NCBI RefSeq assembly: GCF_035818615.1
Contig: NZ_JAYKZY010000002.1
Coordinates: 64,501-128,500 of the forward strand
Reading direction: 5' to 3'
DNA length: 64,000 nucleotides
Source of the DNA: Sphingobium sp. CR2-8
GTDB lineage: Bacteria; Pseudomonadota; Alphaproteobacteria; Sphingomonadales; Sphingomonadaceae
The notes under the pieces were generated by a model. The model was not told the origin of the DNA and did no database searches. It was given only the letters and a program-made list of their open reading frames with translations. Position numbers and translations under genes: made by a program. Positions 54,941 through 63,219 of the stretch are shown one piece after another. Numbering within the stretch: position 1 is the stretch's first letter; each line of letters starts with the position of its first letter.

Positions 54941-55279
54941 CTACTTCCTGCCTTTCCTGCCGATTGCCTTGCGGGCCTTATATTCACTGAGCAATTTGCC
55001 AGCTTGGTCGATATCGGCTGCCTGCCGCCTCTTGGTTCCACCGACGAACAGGATGATCAATTCATTCCCTTCTTGGGCAAGGTAGAGCCGGTATCCTGGC
55101 CCCCAATCAATCCGATACTCGCCGAGGCCACCACCGATCCATTTGACGTTCGATATATTTCCCAATTCTAGCCGCACGATGGCCGTTGCCGCTTTGGCTG
55201 CCGCTAAGGAATCCAGATTGTCAAACCATGCACGGAACGGACAAGAGCCGTCCTCACGGATGTATTCCTGAACTATCAA
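54941..55279 (-). CDS. HigB/RelE-family toxin
   Basis: The 112-residue protein has the RelE/ParE superfamily end (GGGLGEYRIDWGPGYRLYLA, then LIILFVGGTKRRQAADIDQA) and a basic C-terminus. It is the HigB-type order, toxin first. The frame begins with TTG at 55279 and GAGGG lies about six bases upstream; no ATG is available, so a weak start may keep the toxin low. Such toxins cut mRNA on the ribosome. The pair neighbours the integrase gene, a common place for an element-stabilising module. Confidence 0.85.
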   Translation of the reverse strand: MIVQEYIREDGSCPFRAWFDNLDSLAAAKAATAIVRLELGNISNVKWIGGGLGEYRIDWGPGYRLYLAQEGNELIILFVGGTKRRQAADIDQAGKLLSEYKARKAIGRKGRK

Positions 55280-55294
55280 CTCATGCCCTCATAA

Positions 55295-55310
55295 GTAACA
55301 TATACGTTAC
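55295..55310. promoter_or_regulatory. Inverted repeat, candidate TA operator
   Basis: GTAACATATACGTTAC has GTAAC/GTTAC arms and lies 16 bp upstream of the toxin start, where the antitoxin-toxin complex usually binds to repress its own promoter. It is AT-rich and stands out from the GC-rich surroundings. Confidence 0.6.
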
Positions 55311-55333
55311 CAAATGTCCAGTGTGACGTGTCG

Positions 55334-56602
55334 TCAGGCAGCCAGCCGCATGCGGTCCAGTTTGGCCGCACCCTGCGCTAGCAGCTTGGCGATTTCGTCC
55401 GATGTGCGCCGAACAGCGAGTTTCAGGGCTTCATCGACGTGAATATAGTCCTGCGTCACATTTTGTGATGCGTGACCCAGCATCGCGCGGATCGTCAGTT
55501 CGGAAAAGCCCAGTTCTGCGGCGATGCTGGCAAATGTATGGCGAAGAGTATGAGGCGTTACGCCGGAGATGCCTGCATATCCGCAGACGCGTTGCAAGCA
55601 AGCGCTGACGGCGGTGAATGGGCCATCGCCTGTCGTCGCCGGGAACACATATGTACTAGCCACAATCTGGGTCTGTGCCACGATTACCTTGATTGCTTCA
55701 GGACCGATCGCCCGGATTTGCTCGCCGGTCTTGGTATCGGGAAATGCCACAAAGCCCCCCATCGGGTTTACCCATGCCCGCTGCATGGCCTGCCCCTCTT
55801 CGCGACGATATCCCGTCAGCAGCAATAATTTGATCACGGCAATTCCGGTCGGGCTGACGCCTTGCTGCTCCGCGTAGACCATCGCTTTCCCGAGCGTTTC
55901 GATTTCCACGACACTAAGTCGCCGGGTCTTCTTGTTGCCCGCGAGTTTCTTGGCACCCTTCGTGGGATGCTCAGCTAGAAGGCCCTTATGCTTGGCATGG
56001 CCGAGTATTGCCTGGATTGTTCCCAGGCAGCGCGCTGCTACGCCGGGACCACCGGTTGCTTTGCCGCCACGTCCGCCGCTACGGCTTTTCTGGGTCTTAT
56101 GATTTTTGACGTCGTCCTGCATCTCTTCAACATCAGCGATCGTCAGGTGCCGTGCGATGCGCTTGCCGAGCAAGGGCTTAATGTGCGTCTTGATCCGGCT
56201 CTCATCCATCGCAAGCGATGATTCTTTGATTGGGCGATTCTTACGGCCGAGGATTCTTCCCGCTCGCGCTTCCGTCAGATACCAATCGCACAGTTCGGTA
56301 ACGGTCATTTCTTTGCGAGCGCGCCGTGCTTCTTCGGCCGGATCCTCACCCTTCGCGACCTCGCCCAACTTGACCTTTGCCAAGTCTCTCGCTTGGTCAA
56401 CAGTCAGTACGCCGAAGCGGCCAAGTTTGATGCGCCGGATGCGGGCTTCCTTGTTCATATACTGAATGACGAAGGTCTTGGTCCCCGTCGGCCCGACGCG
56501 GATCCCGAAGCCCTTAATCTCGGTGTCCCAGATGAACACCTGACCCATCTTGGGTGGGATAAGGGCGTCGACGGTTCGCTTGTTGAGCTTGGCCTGTGCC
56601 AT
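55334..56602 (-). CDS. int: Tyrosine recombinase/integrase of an integrative element
   Basis: The 422-residue integrase has a short N-terminal domain, a SAM-like DNA-binding region and a catalytic domain with the tyrosine-recombinase set: Arg in LLTGYRREEG, HTLRHTFAS (His-x-x-Arg) and the nucleophilic Tyr in HASQNVTQDYIHVD. Such P4-like integrases use the 3' end of tRNA genes. It lies 182 bp from a tRNA-Gly fragment, which agrees. Its own start is at 56602 (MAQAKLNKRTVDALI). The TA pair lies downstream. Confidence 0.93.
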   Translation of the reverse strand: MAQAKLNKRTVDALIPPKMGQVFIWDTEIKGFGIRVGPTGTKTFVIQYMNKEARIRRIKLGRFGVLTVDQARDLAKVKLGEVAKGEDPAEEARRARKEMTVTELCDWYLTEARAGRILGRKNRPIKESSLAMDESRIKTHIKPLLGKRIARHLTIADVEEMQDDVKNHKTQKSRSGGRGGKATGGPGVAARCLGTIQAILGHAKHKGLLAEHPTKGAKKLAGNKKTRRLSVVEIETLGKAMVYAEQQGVSPTGIAVIKLLLLTGYRREEGQAMQRAWVNPMGGFVAFPDTKTGEQIRAIGPEAIKVIVAQTQIVASTYVFPATTGDGPFTAVSACLQRVCGYAGISGVTPHTLRHTFASIAAELGFSELTIRAMLGHASQNVTQDYIHVDEALKLAVRRTSDEIAKLLAQGAAKLDRMRLAA

Positions 56603-56784
56603 GTGGTCGCCTCCATTTTATTACGCGAGCCCTGGAAAACCGAAAAGTAATAAGGACGTAATAAAAATCGATCGTTTCGTGGGGAATTGAAGGGTAAGGC
56701 GTCGTATCGATAATGGCAATATCTATTTGAAATAGCGTATAAAATCGTATAATGGAGAATTCTGGCGTAAGCGTTAAAATCGGG

Positions 56785-56829
56785 TTGCCAAGGTTGGGGT
56801 CGAGGGTTCGAATCCCTTCGCCCGCTCCA
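56785..56829 (+). other. 3' fragment of tRNA-Gly(GCC), attachment site
   Basis: The sequence runs from the anticodon loop (TTGCCAAGG, anticodon GCC) through the T arm (GGGTTCGAATCCC) to the acceptor strand CGCCCGC, discriminator T and CCA, as in tRNA-Gly(GCC). The 5' half of the tRNA is absent, so it cannot fold as a full tRNA. The 45-bp piece next to an integrase gene is best read as an att core copied on integration. The intact tRNA should lie at the other end of the element, outside the window. Confidence 0.82.
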
Positions 56830-57141
56830 GTTTTCCAAAGACTTACGATAGGTTGAGACGGTGAAGGTGAAATTTACCCCACCACATCCCTGCTCGCATT
56901 GCGATTAATTCCTATCGAGCCGCTCGTTCGGTGCGACCGAGAGCCAGCGCGTTTTGGAGACTGCGAGGTCAATTCAGCCGAGGCGTGGTCCCGGCGGGGG
57001 AGCGGGTAAAATCGCATCTATCTATCTCGTCTAGAAATCCGCCTCTCACGCGAGTGAAAAAAGTACCGACCGACTGCTTCCTCCAGAAACAACGGCGGCG
57101 CTCGTTTGGAATGAAAACTTACGGAGACGAAGGGGCGGCGA
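56830..57141. other. Region right of the attachment site, no supported gene
   Basis: These 312 bp contain an 86-codon plus-strand frame (from 56931, ending past this region at 57191) that has no ribosome site and looks like noise. The stretch lies between the tRNA fragment and the PepSY gene's stop codon. I see no gene here. Confidence 0.45.
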
Positions 57142-58608
57142 TTAAGTCGTCAACACCGGAATGGCCCTCTGGTAACGCCAACCTGCCTTGATCATCGCGC
57201 CGATGATGGCAGCGATCAGTATGACGTCCGCGGCCAAAACAACAGGATTTGCCAGACCCCGCAATGCTGCGTGTACGAACAAGGTGACGACTGTCGCAAT
57301 GGCTAGTGCGATTCGGAAGGAGGCTGCGGCCTTGCCTGCCGTGGGTGTGAGGAGAGCCGCCGCCCAGCATGAAGCGGTGAGCATCCAGTAGCTTGCAACC
57401 GCCGGAACCTGACCAAGCAGCGTGAGTAGGGCGACCGCCACGATCACTGTCGGCTGTCCCCAGATCAATGCTACCCACAAGCGTTCGAGGCGCGGCGTAG
57501 CGCGGCCTTGCTCGCGACGCCGCGCTAACCAGACATTGCCACCAGTCGCGACAATCAGAGTCAGGCCCATGCCCAGCAGGGCGTAGATGATCTTGAGCGC
57601 CACGCCACCATAGGTGCCATAATGGAGCGGTGTGATCATGCCGTAGATGCGCATCCCGGCATTGCCGTCCGTCAGACCCGCCCGCCATTTAAAACGACCG
57701 TCCGCGTTGAACAGAAAAGCTTCGTTGCGCGCCAGATGGCGGGGCGCCGCCACCATGATGCGGACCTGTTGTCCGATAGTGCCGGCATGTTCGATCGCCA
57801 ACTGGGTCACGGCCGCGCCGGGCGCGCGCAGCTGGATGTCGCGCAGCATCCGCGCGATGTCAGGCGGCGGCGCCGCGCGCGTATCGGCACCGGCCTGCGG
57901 ACCGAGCAGCGAGGCGATCGCCTTTTCCTGATCGCCCTTGTAGGCGACCATGGCCAGGATGATGGTGATGAGGCCGGCAAGGCCCAGCAGCGATCCCGTC
58001 AACGCCACGATCAGATGGAACGGCAAGGCCCACACGCCCACGCGATTATGCAGGTCGGCATTGGTCAGCCGCCGCGACCCGCCCCAGCGCAGACGAAAGG
58101 CGTCCTTGATGATGCGGCGATGCGCCAGCAGGCCAGTGACGATGCTGGCAAGCAGGATCGTACCGAAAATGCCGACGATATAGCGACCGATCGCGCCCGG
58201 CAGGGTCAGGTTGAAATGCAGAAGTTGCATGAATTCCAGCCAGGGCGTTTCCGCGTGCGGTACCAACTGTCCCGCCGCATCCACATTCCAGTCGCGATGG
58301 TCGCCTTTTTCGCCATAACCGATGACCGTCATGCGCGGCAGTTCGTCGGTGGGCATCTGTATATAGACGTCGTGTGCCACGCCCGCCGCCTGCGCCTTGG
58401 TCAGTGCGCGGAAGGAAATGGCGGCGATGTCCGGATCCGACAGGCGGGCGATGGCTGGCGCATCCGGCCGCTCCCAGATGGTGATCTGGTCGACCAGCAC
58501 CAGGATTGATCCGGTCAGGCACAACACATAGATGACTGCGCCGAACAGGACGCCAAGCAGGCCATGGCCTTCCATGGCGGCGCGGGTGAGGCTCTTGGGT
58601 ATCTGCAT
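57142..58608 (-). CDS. PepSY-domain inner-membrane protein (PiuB-like)
   Basis: The 488-residue protein starts MQIPKSLTRAAMEGHGLLGV, has four or more membrane segments including HFNLTLPGAIGRYIVGIFGT, a periplasmic PepSY loop, and a cluster of helices in its C-terminal third. Proteins of this kind (PiuB-like) sit in iron-uptake loci and are thought to reduce or process ferric siderophores; haem-binding His residues are plausible in helices I and II. The small membrane gene starts upstream and the TonB receptor is divergent, so the three form an uptake module. Confidence 0.82.
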   Translation of the reverse strand: MQIPKSLTRAAMEGHGLLGVLFGAVIYVLCLTGSILVLVDQITIWERPDAPAIARLSDPDIAAISFRALTKAQAAGVAHDVYIQMPTDELPRMTVIGYGEKGDHRDWNVDAAGQLVPHAETPWLEFMQLLHFNLTLPGAIGRYIVGIFGTILLASIVTGLLAHRRIIKDAFRLRWGGSRRLTNADLHNRVGVWALPFHLIVALTGSLLGLAGLITIILAMVAYKGDQEKAIASLLGPQAGADTRAAPPPDIARMLRDIQLRAPGAAVTQLAIEHAGTIGQQVRIMVAAPRHLARNEAFLFNADGRFKWRAGLTDGNAGMRIYGMITPLHYGTYGGVALKIIYALLGMGLTLIVATGGNVWLARRREQGRATPRLERLWVALIWGQPTVIVAVALLTLLGQVPAVASYWMLTASCWAAALLTPTAGKAAASFRIALAIATVVTLFVHAALRGLANPVVLAADVILIAAIIGAMIKAGWRYQRAIPVLTT

Positions 58609-58612
58609 ACTA

Positions 58613-59146
58613 TCAGCCCGTGACGAACGTGATGCCGGCACTGGTTGCAGCCAGGCCGAGGAAGACGCCGATCTGGAGTAGTAGGCGGCGATCGCAGGCG
58701 GTCCAGGCGATCGCCGCGCCCCAGAGCGAAGGCATGGCGAGCGCCGCGAGGATGAGCCGCGTCTGCTCCGCTACCGGCGCGCGCGTGGCAAACAGCATGG
58801 CGAGGCCCATGGCGGCGGCGAAGCCCAGCAACCCTGCCGTCAGTGCGCGGGCTATTCCCCGACCATAGCGGCGGGGCGGAAGCGGCGGCGCAGTGCGATC
58901 GCTCACAGCCTGGGCGGGCCGGACCTCGATCCGGGTCAGGATGAAGGCGAAGGCCACCAACGCCGCCGTTTCCAGCGCAAGCGCCATGCCGATCTCTGGA
59001 CCAAAAGCATCGATCCAGGCCCAGGTCGACAGGCTCCATAACGCAATGGCGCCGGTCCCGACGCGCCAGCCCATCGCATGGCGTGTCCAGGCCCGCCAGC
59101 ACAGCAGGATGCCGAGCAGCGATGCGGCCACCGCCACGATAATCAT
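58613..59146 (-). CDS. Hypothetical inner-membrane protein of an uptake module
   Basis: The protein of 177 residues (MIIVAVAASLLGILLCWRAW) has about five membrane segments and few polar loops. Its stop lies 4 bp before the PepSY gene start, so the two are co-transcribed. I do not recognise a named family. The frame opens at 59167, seven codons earlier, but the hydrophobic start at 59146 looks more natural; either is possible. A role beside the PepSY protein in iron acquisition is inferred from position only. Confidence 0.6.
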   Translation of the reverse strand: MIIVAVAASLLGILLCWRAWTRHAMGWRVGTGAIALWSLSTWAWIDAFGPEIGMALALETAALVAFAFILTRIEVRPAQAVSDRTAPPLPPRRYGRGIARALTAGLLGFAAAMGLAMLFATRAPVAEQTRLILAALAMPSLWGAAIAWTACDRRLLLQIGVFLGLAATSAGITFVTG

Positions 59147-59184
59147 AAAAGCCGCCCCATGACCCACCTCATAACATGGCTATA

Positions 59185-59207
59185 TTGCTACTGATATTGA
59201 CTCGCAA
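59185..59207. promoter_or_regulatory. Dyad in the divergent promoter of the TonB receptor and PepSY operon
   Basis: TTGCTACTGATATTGACTCGCAA has TTGC/GCAA ends and 7 of 10 arm positions complementary, centred in the 105-bp region between divergent genes. The GATATTGA core is reminiscent of alphaproteobacterial iron-operator sites, but the match to a Fur or Irr consensus is weak. Confidence 0.4.
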
Positions 59208-59251
59208 CATTTATGTTTTTACGGCGCGTCCATCTTATGGGGGGACTGACC

Positions 59252-61537
59252 ATGTTTCATCGTATCTTTGGCATCGCCTTGCTGCTCGCCGGCACAGCCC
59301 CTCTGGCCTATGCGCAGGAAGCGGCAGATGCCAATCCGTCCGGATCAGCGTCGGACAATGGTGAAATCATTGTCACCGGGCAGAAGGCCAATCGCACCCT
59401 TCAGGAAACCCCGGCCAGCGTCGCTGTGGTGACCAGCGAAACCATCGCCAACCAGAATTTGCTCAGCGTCTATGATATATTGGAGCGCACCCCCAATCTG
59501 GCGGTGGACGGCAACAAAACGACCTTCTCAATTCGCGGCATAGATGCCTTCAACGTATCGGGGGGTGGCGATGGCGCGCTGGCCAGCGTCTATCTGGATG
59601 GCGCCGTCATGCCGCGCACCGCCCTCACCGCCGGGCCGCTCGACCTCTACGACATCGCCCAGGTCGAGGTGTTCCGTGGCCCGCAATCGACCGTACAGGG
59701 CCGCAATGCACTGGCTGGCGCCGTCATCATCCGCACCACCGACCCCAGCTATGAATGGAGCGGTCGCTTCCGCGCATTGATGACCGACAAGGACGGCCAG
59801 CGCCGGGTCGGCGCCGCGATCGGCGGGCCACTGGTCGATGGGCAGGTCGCATTTCGTCTGGCAGGCGAAATCGCGCGCGCCGACGGACTGATCCACAATG
59901 TCACCACCCATAAGGATGCCGATCGCCGAGAGTCGGAAACGATCCGGGCCAAGTTGCTGCTGACGCCTGACTTCTTGCCGGGCTTGCGCGTCGTCGCGAC
60001 CTTCATGCACGACCGGCACCAGCGCGGCACGTTCTACAGCGAGTTCGACGCGCCCTATAATGGCCGGGACCGTATCGCCACCGAAGACGTCATGGACGAC
60101 CAGACGGTAAGAAGCGACATTGGCACGGTGGAGATTGGCTATGATCTGGGTGGCGGCCTCAGCCTCACCTCCGTCACCAATTATAGCGATATCCGGTTCC
60201 GGTCAGTGGGCGATCCCGATCGTGGCCCGACGCCAGGCCAGACGAGCCGCATCTATGACCCCGACAAGACCTTCCAGCAGGAATTGCGATTCAACATCGA
60301 CAAAAGCTGGGTCCATGGCTTGATCGGCGGCTATTATCTGCGCGACGACAGGCGCGGCTATCAGTTCGAGGCGACGCAGAGCCTGAATCTGACGCGGCTG
60401 GGCCTCGACCGGCAGTTGCTGGCGATGGGACTGCCCCAAGCCACAGTCAACGCCGTCCTCAATCTTTATGGCGGCGTCGTGCCGATCCGCAACAGCCTGT
60501 CGCAGCCGCGCCTGACCGAAAATTACGCCGGCTTCGCTGACCTGACCTTCCCGGTCACGGATCGTTTCCGGATCAACGTCGGCCTGCGTTACGACCATGA
60601 AACGCAGGAACGCGGCGCGATTCAGACGGTGGTGATCGACCGGGCGCTGCCTGATCCTGCCAATCTTCCGATCCCGGCACTGGCGCCGATCATCACGCAG
60701 CTTAATGCGCTCCTGCGCGGAACGGCGGCAGGCGCCAACAGCGTAGAGCCGGTGCGCCCCGTCACCTATCAGGCCTGGTTGCCAAAGATCGGCCTCACCT
60801 ATGATCTCGCCAGGGATGTGGCGCTCAGCTTTACCGCGCAACGTGGCTATCGTGCGGGTGGTTCAGGCCTGAACCAGCAGCGCGCGGCAAGCTACGACTT
60901 CGATCCGGAATATACGTGGAATTACGAGGTCGCGTTGCGATCCGAGTGGTTCAATCGCCGCCTGACGCTCAATGCCAACGGCTATTGGATCGACTGGAAG
61001 GACCAGCAGGTCTCGGTCCAGTTGACCCCCGGCGCGGTGTTCGACACGCAGGTGGTGAATGCGGGCAAGTCGCGCCTCTATGGCTTCGAAGTTGAATTGA
61101 GCGGTCGGCCGACCAGGACGCTGAACCTTTATGCAGGCGCAGGTTACAGCAACACCAAGTTCCAGGAATTCAACGTCACCATCGGATCGCTCTCGGCAGC
61201 GGCGCAGGGCAATGAATTTGCCCGCGCGCCTCACTGGACCCTGTCTGGCGGCGCGACCTTCCATCATCCTAATGGCCTGTTCGCCAATCTGAACGCCAAT
61301 TATCGCAGCGCCTATTATCAGGACACGGTCGATCAGACGTTTCGCGACATTCCTGGCCGCACGCTGGTCAATGCCAAACTGGGTTGGCAGGGGGAGCATT
61401 TCGGCGCTTTCCTAACCGCCAGCAACATCTTTGGCGTGCAAAAACCCAGCCAGTTCTTCACCGATTTCGATGGCCGGGTGCGCGGTACGCTGACCGAGCC
61501 AAGGATATTGGGATTGAGCTTCGAAGGGCGGTTCTGA
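59252..61537 (+). CDS. TonB-dependent receptor
   Basis: The 761-residue protein has a signal peptide (MFHRIFGIALLLAGTAPLAY, ending AYAQE), a TonB box candidate (GEIIVTGQKA), a plug (LQETPASVAVVTSETIANQN, DIAQVEVFRGPQSTVQGRNA) and a barrel ending RILGLSFEGRF. The ATG at 59252 has GGGGGA seven bases upstream, whereas the frame start at 59213 has none. It is divergent from the PepSY operon. The plug resembles receptors for non-haem chelates or small organics; no substrate is assignable. Confidence 0.9.
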   Translation: MFHRIFGIALLLAGTAPLAYAQEAADANPSGSASDNGEIIVTGQKANRTLQETPASVAVVTSETIANQNLLSVYDILERTPNLAVDGNKTTFSIRGIDAFNVSGGGDGALASVYLDGAVMPRTALTAGPLDLYDIAQVEVFRGPQSTVQGRNALAGAVIIRTTDPSYEWSGRFRALMTDKDGQRRVGAAIGGPLVDGQVAFRLAGEIARADGLIHNVTTHKDADRRESETIRAKLLLTPDFLPGLRVVATFMHDRHQRGTFYSEFDAPYNGRDRIATEDVMDDQTVRSDIGTVEIGYDLGGGLSLTSVTNYSDIRFRSVGDPDRGPTPGQTSRIYDPDKTFQQELRFNIDKSWVHGLIGGYYLRDDRRGYQFEATQSLNLTRLGLDRQLLAMGLPQATVNAVLNLYGGVVPIRNSLSQPRLTENYAGFADLTFPVTDRFRINVGLRYDHETQERGAIQTVVIDRALPDPANLPIPALAPIITQLNALLRGTAAGANSVEPVRPVTYQAWLPKIGLTYDLARDVALSFTAQRGYRAGGSGLNQQRAASYDFDPEYTWNYEVALRSEWFNRRLTLNANGYWIDWKDQQVSVQLTPGAVFDTQVVNAGKSRLYGFEVELSGRPTRTLNLYAGAGYSNTKFQEFNVTIGSLSAAAQGNEFARAPHWTLSGGATFHHPNGLFANLNANYRSAYYQDTVDQTFRDIPGRTLVNAKLGWQGEHFGAFLTASNIFGVQKPSQFFTDFDGRVRGTLTEPRILGLSFEGRF

Positions 61538-61737
61538 GCGGAACGTCAAGGGGCGATAATGCGTGCGCGGGGATCGTTGCCTCGCGCAATGCCTGTTTAC
61601 GGAAACATGGAGCTCCCATCAGAAGTAACATCGCCCCTTTGCTGTCGCTAAGAGAAGAAGCCACATGGTGACGGTACGCTATCCACATCTAGGCTAGCGA
61701 TCACGCATTCCCGGAGGCGCAGCAAAAAAATGCGGTT

Positions 61738-62487
61738 CTATGTCGCCAGTGCGATTGGGACCCGATAGATTGCTTCTGCGTTTCCGCCGAGCGAGCGACA
61801 TAGATTAAGCCCAGCCTGCAGGAGTGGGAGAGCAAGGCGTTTCATTGCGTCGTTCAAACGGACTTCCGGGCCAGCGATACTTAGTGCGCCAACAAGACGA
61901 TCCCCCTGACCGATGACGGGGACCGAAATGGACGCGACGTGCGGGGTCGTGACACCGGACGTGTAGATAGGAAGCCGGGGCAGATCGGGTTTCACATCCG
62001 GCCAATGTTCAAACAGTTGCAGCAATTGTGCCGACGCCGAACCGTCCAGCGGCCTTTGCGTGCCCGGTTGCACGTCGAGCCGTAAATTACTGGGTGAATT
62101 GACGCGGAACAGACAAAGGCGCACGTCACCCTGCCGAACATAGAAAGTCGCGGTTTCCTCTGTCTCGAACGCCAGCTTGGCGAGGATCGGCTGCACATGC
62201 CGCTCCAGGTCGCTGCCTTCCCTGAAGATAGAGTTGAGACGCGCGACCTCGCTGCCGAGCTGATATTGACCGTCGGGCATGCGCACGAGCAGGTTATAGC
62301 GTTCAAGCGATACCGCCAGACGCAGGATGGTGCTTTTCACCAGTCCGGTGCGCTCCGCCAATTCGGCGAGGCCCAAAACGCCGTCGCCCTGCTTGAAGCT
62401 CGTCAGCAGAAGCAGCCCTCTTTCGAGGGCTGCGACGCCTTCGAGTGCGGGCCTGTCTTTAACATCTGTCGCCATTGCAATCCTCAT
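61738..62487 (-). CDS. IclR family transcriptional regulator
   Basis: The protein of about 245 to 249 residues has an N-terminal winged HTH (ALERGLLLLTSFKQGDGVLG, with LAELAERTGLVKSTILRLAV). The IclR effector domain covers about 85-240 (GVTTPHVASISVPVIGQGD, LVGALSIAGPEVRL). Two ATGs (62487 and 62475) are near each other; the second starts MATDVKDRPALE. It is the last gene after the TonB receptor and RraA-like genes on the same strand, 39 bp behind RraA, and probably controls that small catabolic cluster. The inducer is unknown. Confidence 0.9.
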   Translation of the reverse strand: MRIAMATDVKDRPALEGVAALERGLLLLTSFKQGDGVLGLAELAERTGLVKSTILRLAVSLERYNLLVRMPDGQYQLGSEVARLNSIFREGSDLERHVQPILAKLAFETEETATFYVRQGDVRLCLFRVNSPSNLRLDVQPGTQRPLDGSASAQLLQLFEHWPDVKPDLPRLPIYTSGVTTPHVASISVPVIGQGDRLVGALSIAGPEVRLNDAMKRLALPLLQAGLNLCRSLGGNAEAIYRVPIALAT

Positions 62488-62526
62488 TACTCCGACTGCT
62501 GTAGCGGACAGGTTTGGATCAGGCTA

Positions 62527-63201
62527 TCAAATCCCTTCGCATCCGAGGCGGTTAAGGGCTTCTTCGACCCATGCCCGGGGATTTTCGCCGCGGCGGATTT
62601 TTTCCATCTGCTCGGTTTCGGCGGCATGTTTGGCGGCCGCCTTGGCGCACACAGCCTCTGCCTCGTCGATCCCGACGGCCAGCAAGCCATCGTCATCGCC
62701 CAGGATGAGGTCGCCGGGATGGATCACCATGCCGTCGATCGCTATGGGGACATTCACTTCGCCCGGTCCGTCCTTGTAGGGACCACGATGGGTAATGCCC
62801 GCCGCGAAAACCGGAAAGCTTCCCGCCCGGATCGCGGAAGCGTCGCGAATCGCGCCATAAATGACGATCCCAGCCAGCTGCCGACTTTCCGCATGCGCCA
62901 CCATCAATTCGCCGATCAGCGCGTTCGTAAGGTCGCCGGACCCGTCCACGACCACGACGTCGCCCGGTTGCGCGATGTCCAGCGCCCGGTGCAGCATGAG
63001 GTTGTCGCCCGGCCGCGCCTTCACAGTCACGGCCGGTCCGGCAAGCACGCCCCCACCGTGCATCGGGCGTAGCGCCGTGCCGCCCGCGAACATGCGATTC
63101 ATGGCGTCGCTGACATTGGCGACCGGCAATTGCGCGGCGCGCTTGACCAGATCAGCCGACACACGCCGCTCGACGGGCAGGACCCGAAATCCGATGCTCA
63201 T
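62527..63201 (-). CDS. RraA-like aldolase/decarboxylase family protein
   Basis: The 224-residue protein has the RraA/HMG-aldolase fold with the key GELMVAH region and YGAIRDASAIRAG (Arg-Asp of the metal and pyruvate site), plus GDLILGDDDGLLAV. Members either regulate RNase E or cleave 4-hydroxy-4-methyl-2-oxoglutarate-type acids in aromatic catabolism. Next to IclR and a TonB receptor the catabolic reading is favoured. It starts MSIGFRVLPVERRVSADLVK and lies 18 bp after the receptor gene stop. Confidence 0.85.
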   Translation of the reverse strand: MSIGFRVLPVERRVSADLVKRAAQLPVANVSDAMNRMFAGGTALRPMHGGGVLAGPAVTVKARPGDNLMLHRALDIAQPGDVVVVDGSGDLTNALIGELMVAHAESRQLAGIVIYGAIRDASAIRAGSFPVFAAGITHRGPYKDGPGEVNVPIAIDGMVIHPGDLILGDDDGLLAVGIDEAEAVCAKAAAKHAAETEQMEKIRRGENPRAWVEEALNRLGCEGI

Positions 63202-63219
63202 ATAATCTCCAGTGCGGGG

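Noticed and set aside
56455..56838. A 127-codon minus-strand frame through the tRNA fragment
   Set aside because: Its first residues are a translation of the tRNA 3' end, a common artefact, and the rest overlaps the integrase start.
56931..57191. An 86-codon plus-strand frame near the PepSY gene
   Set aside because: It overlaps the PepSY stop, lacks a ribosome site and shows no motif.
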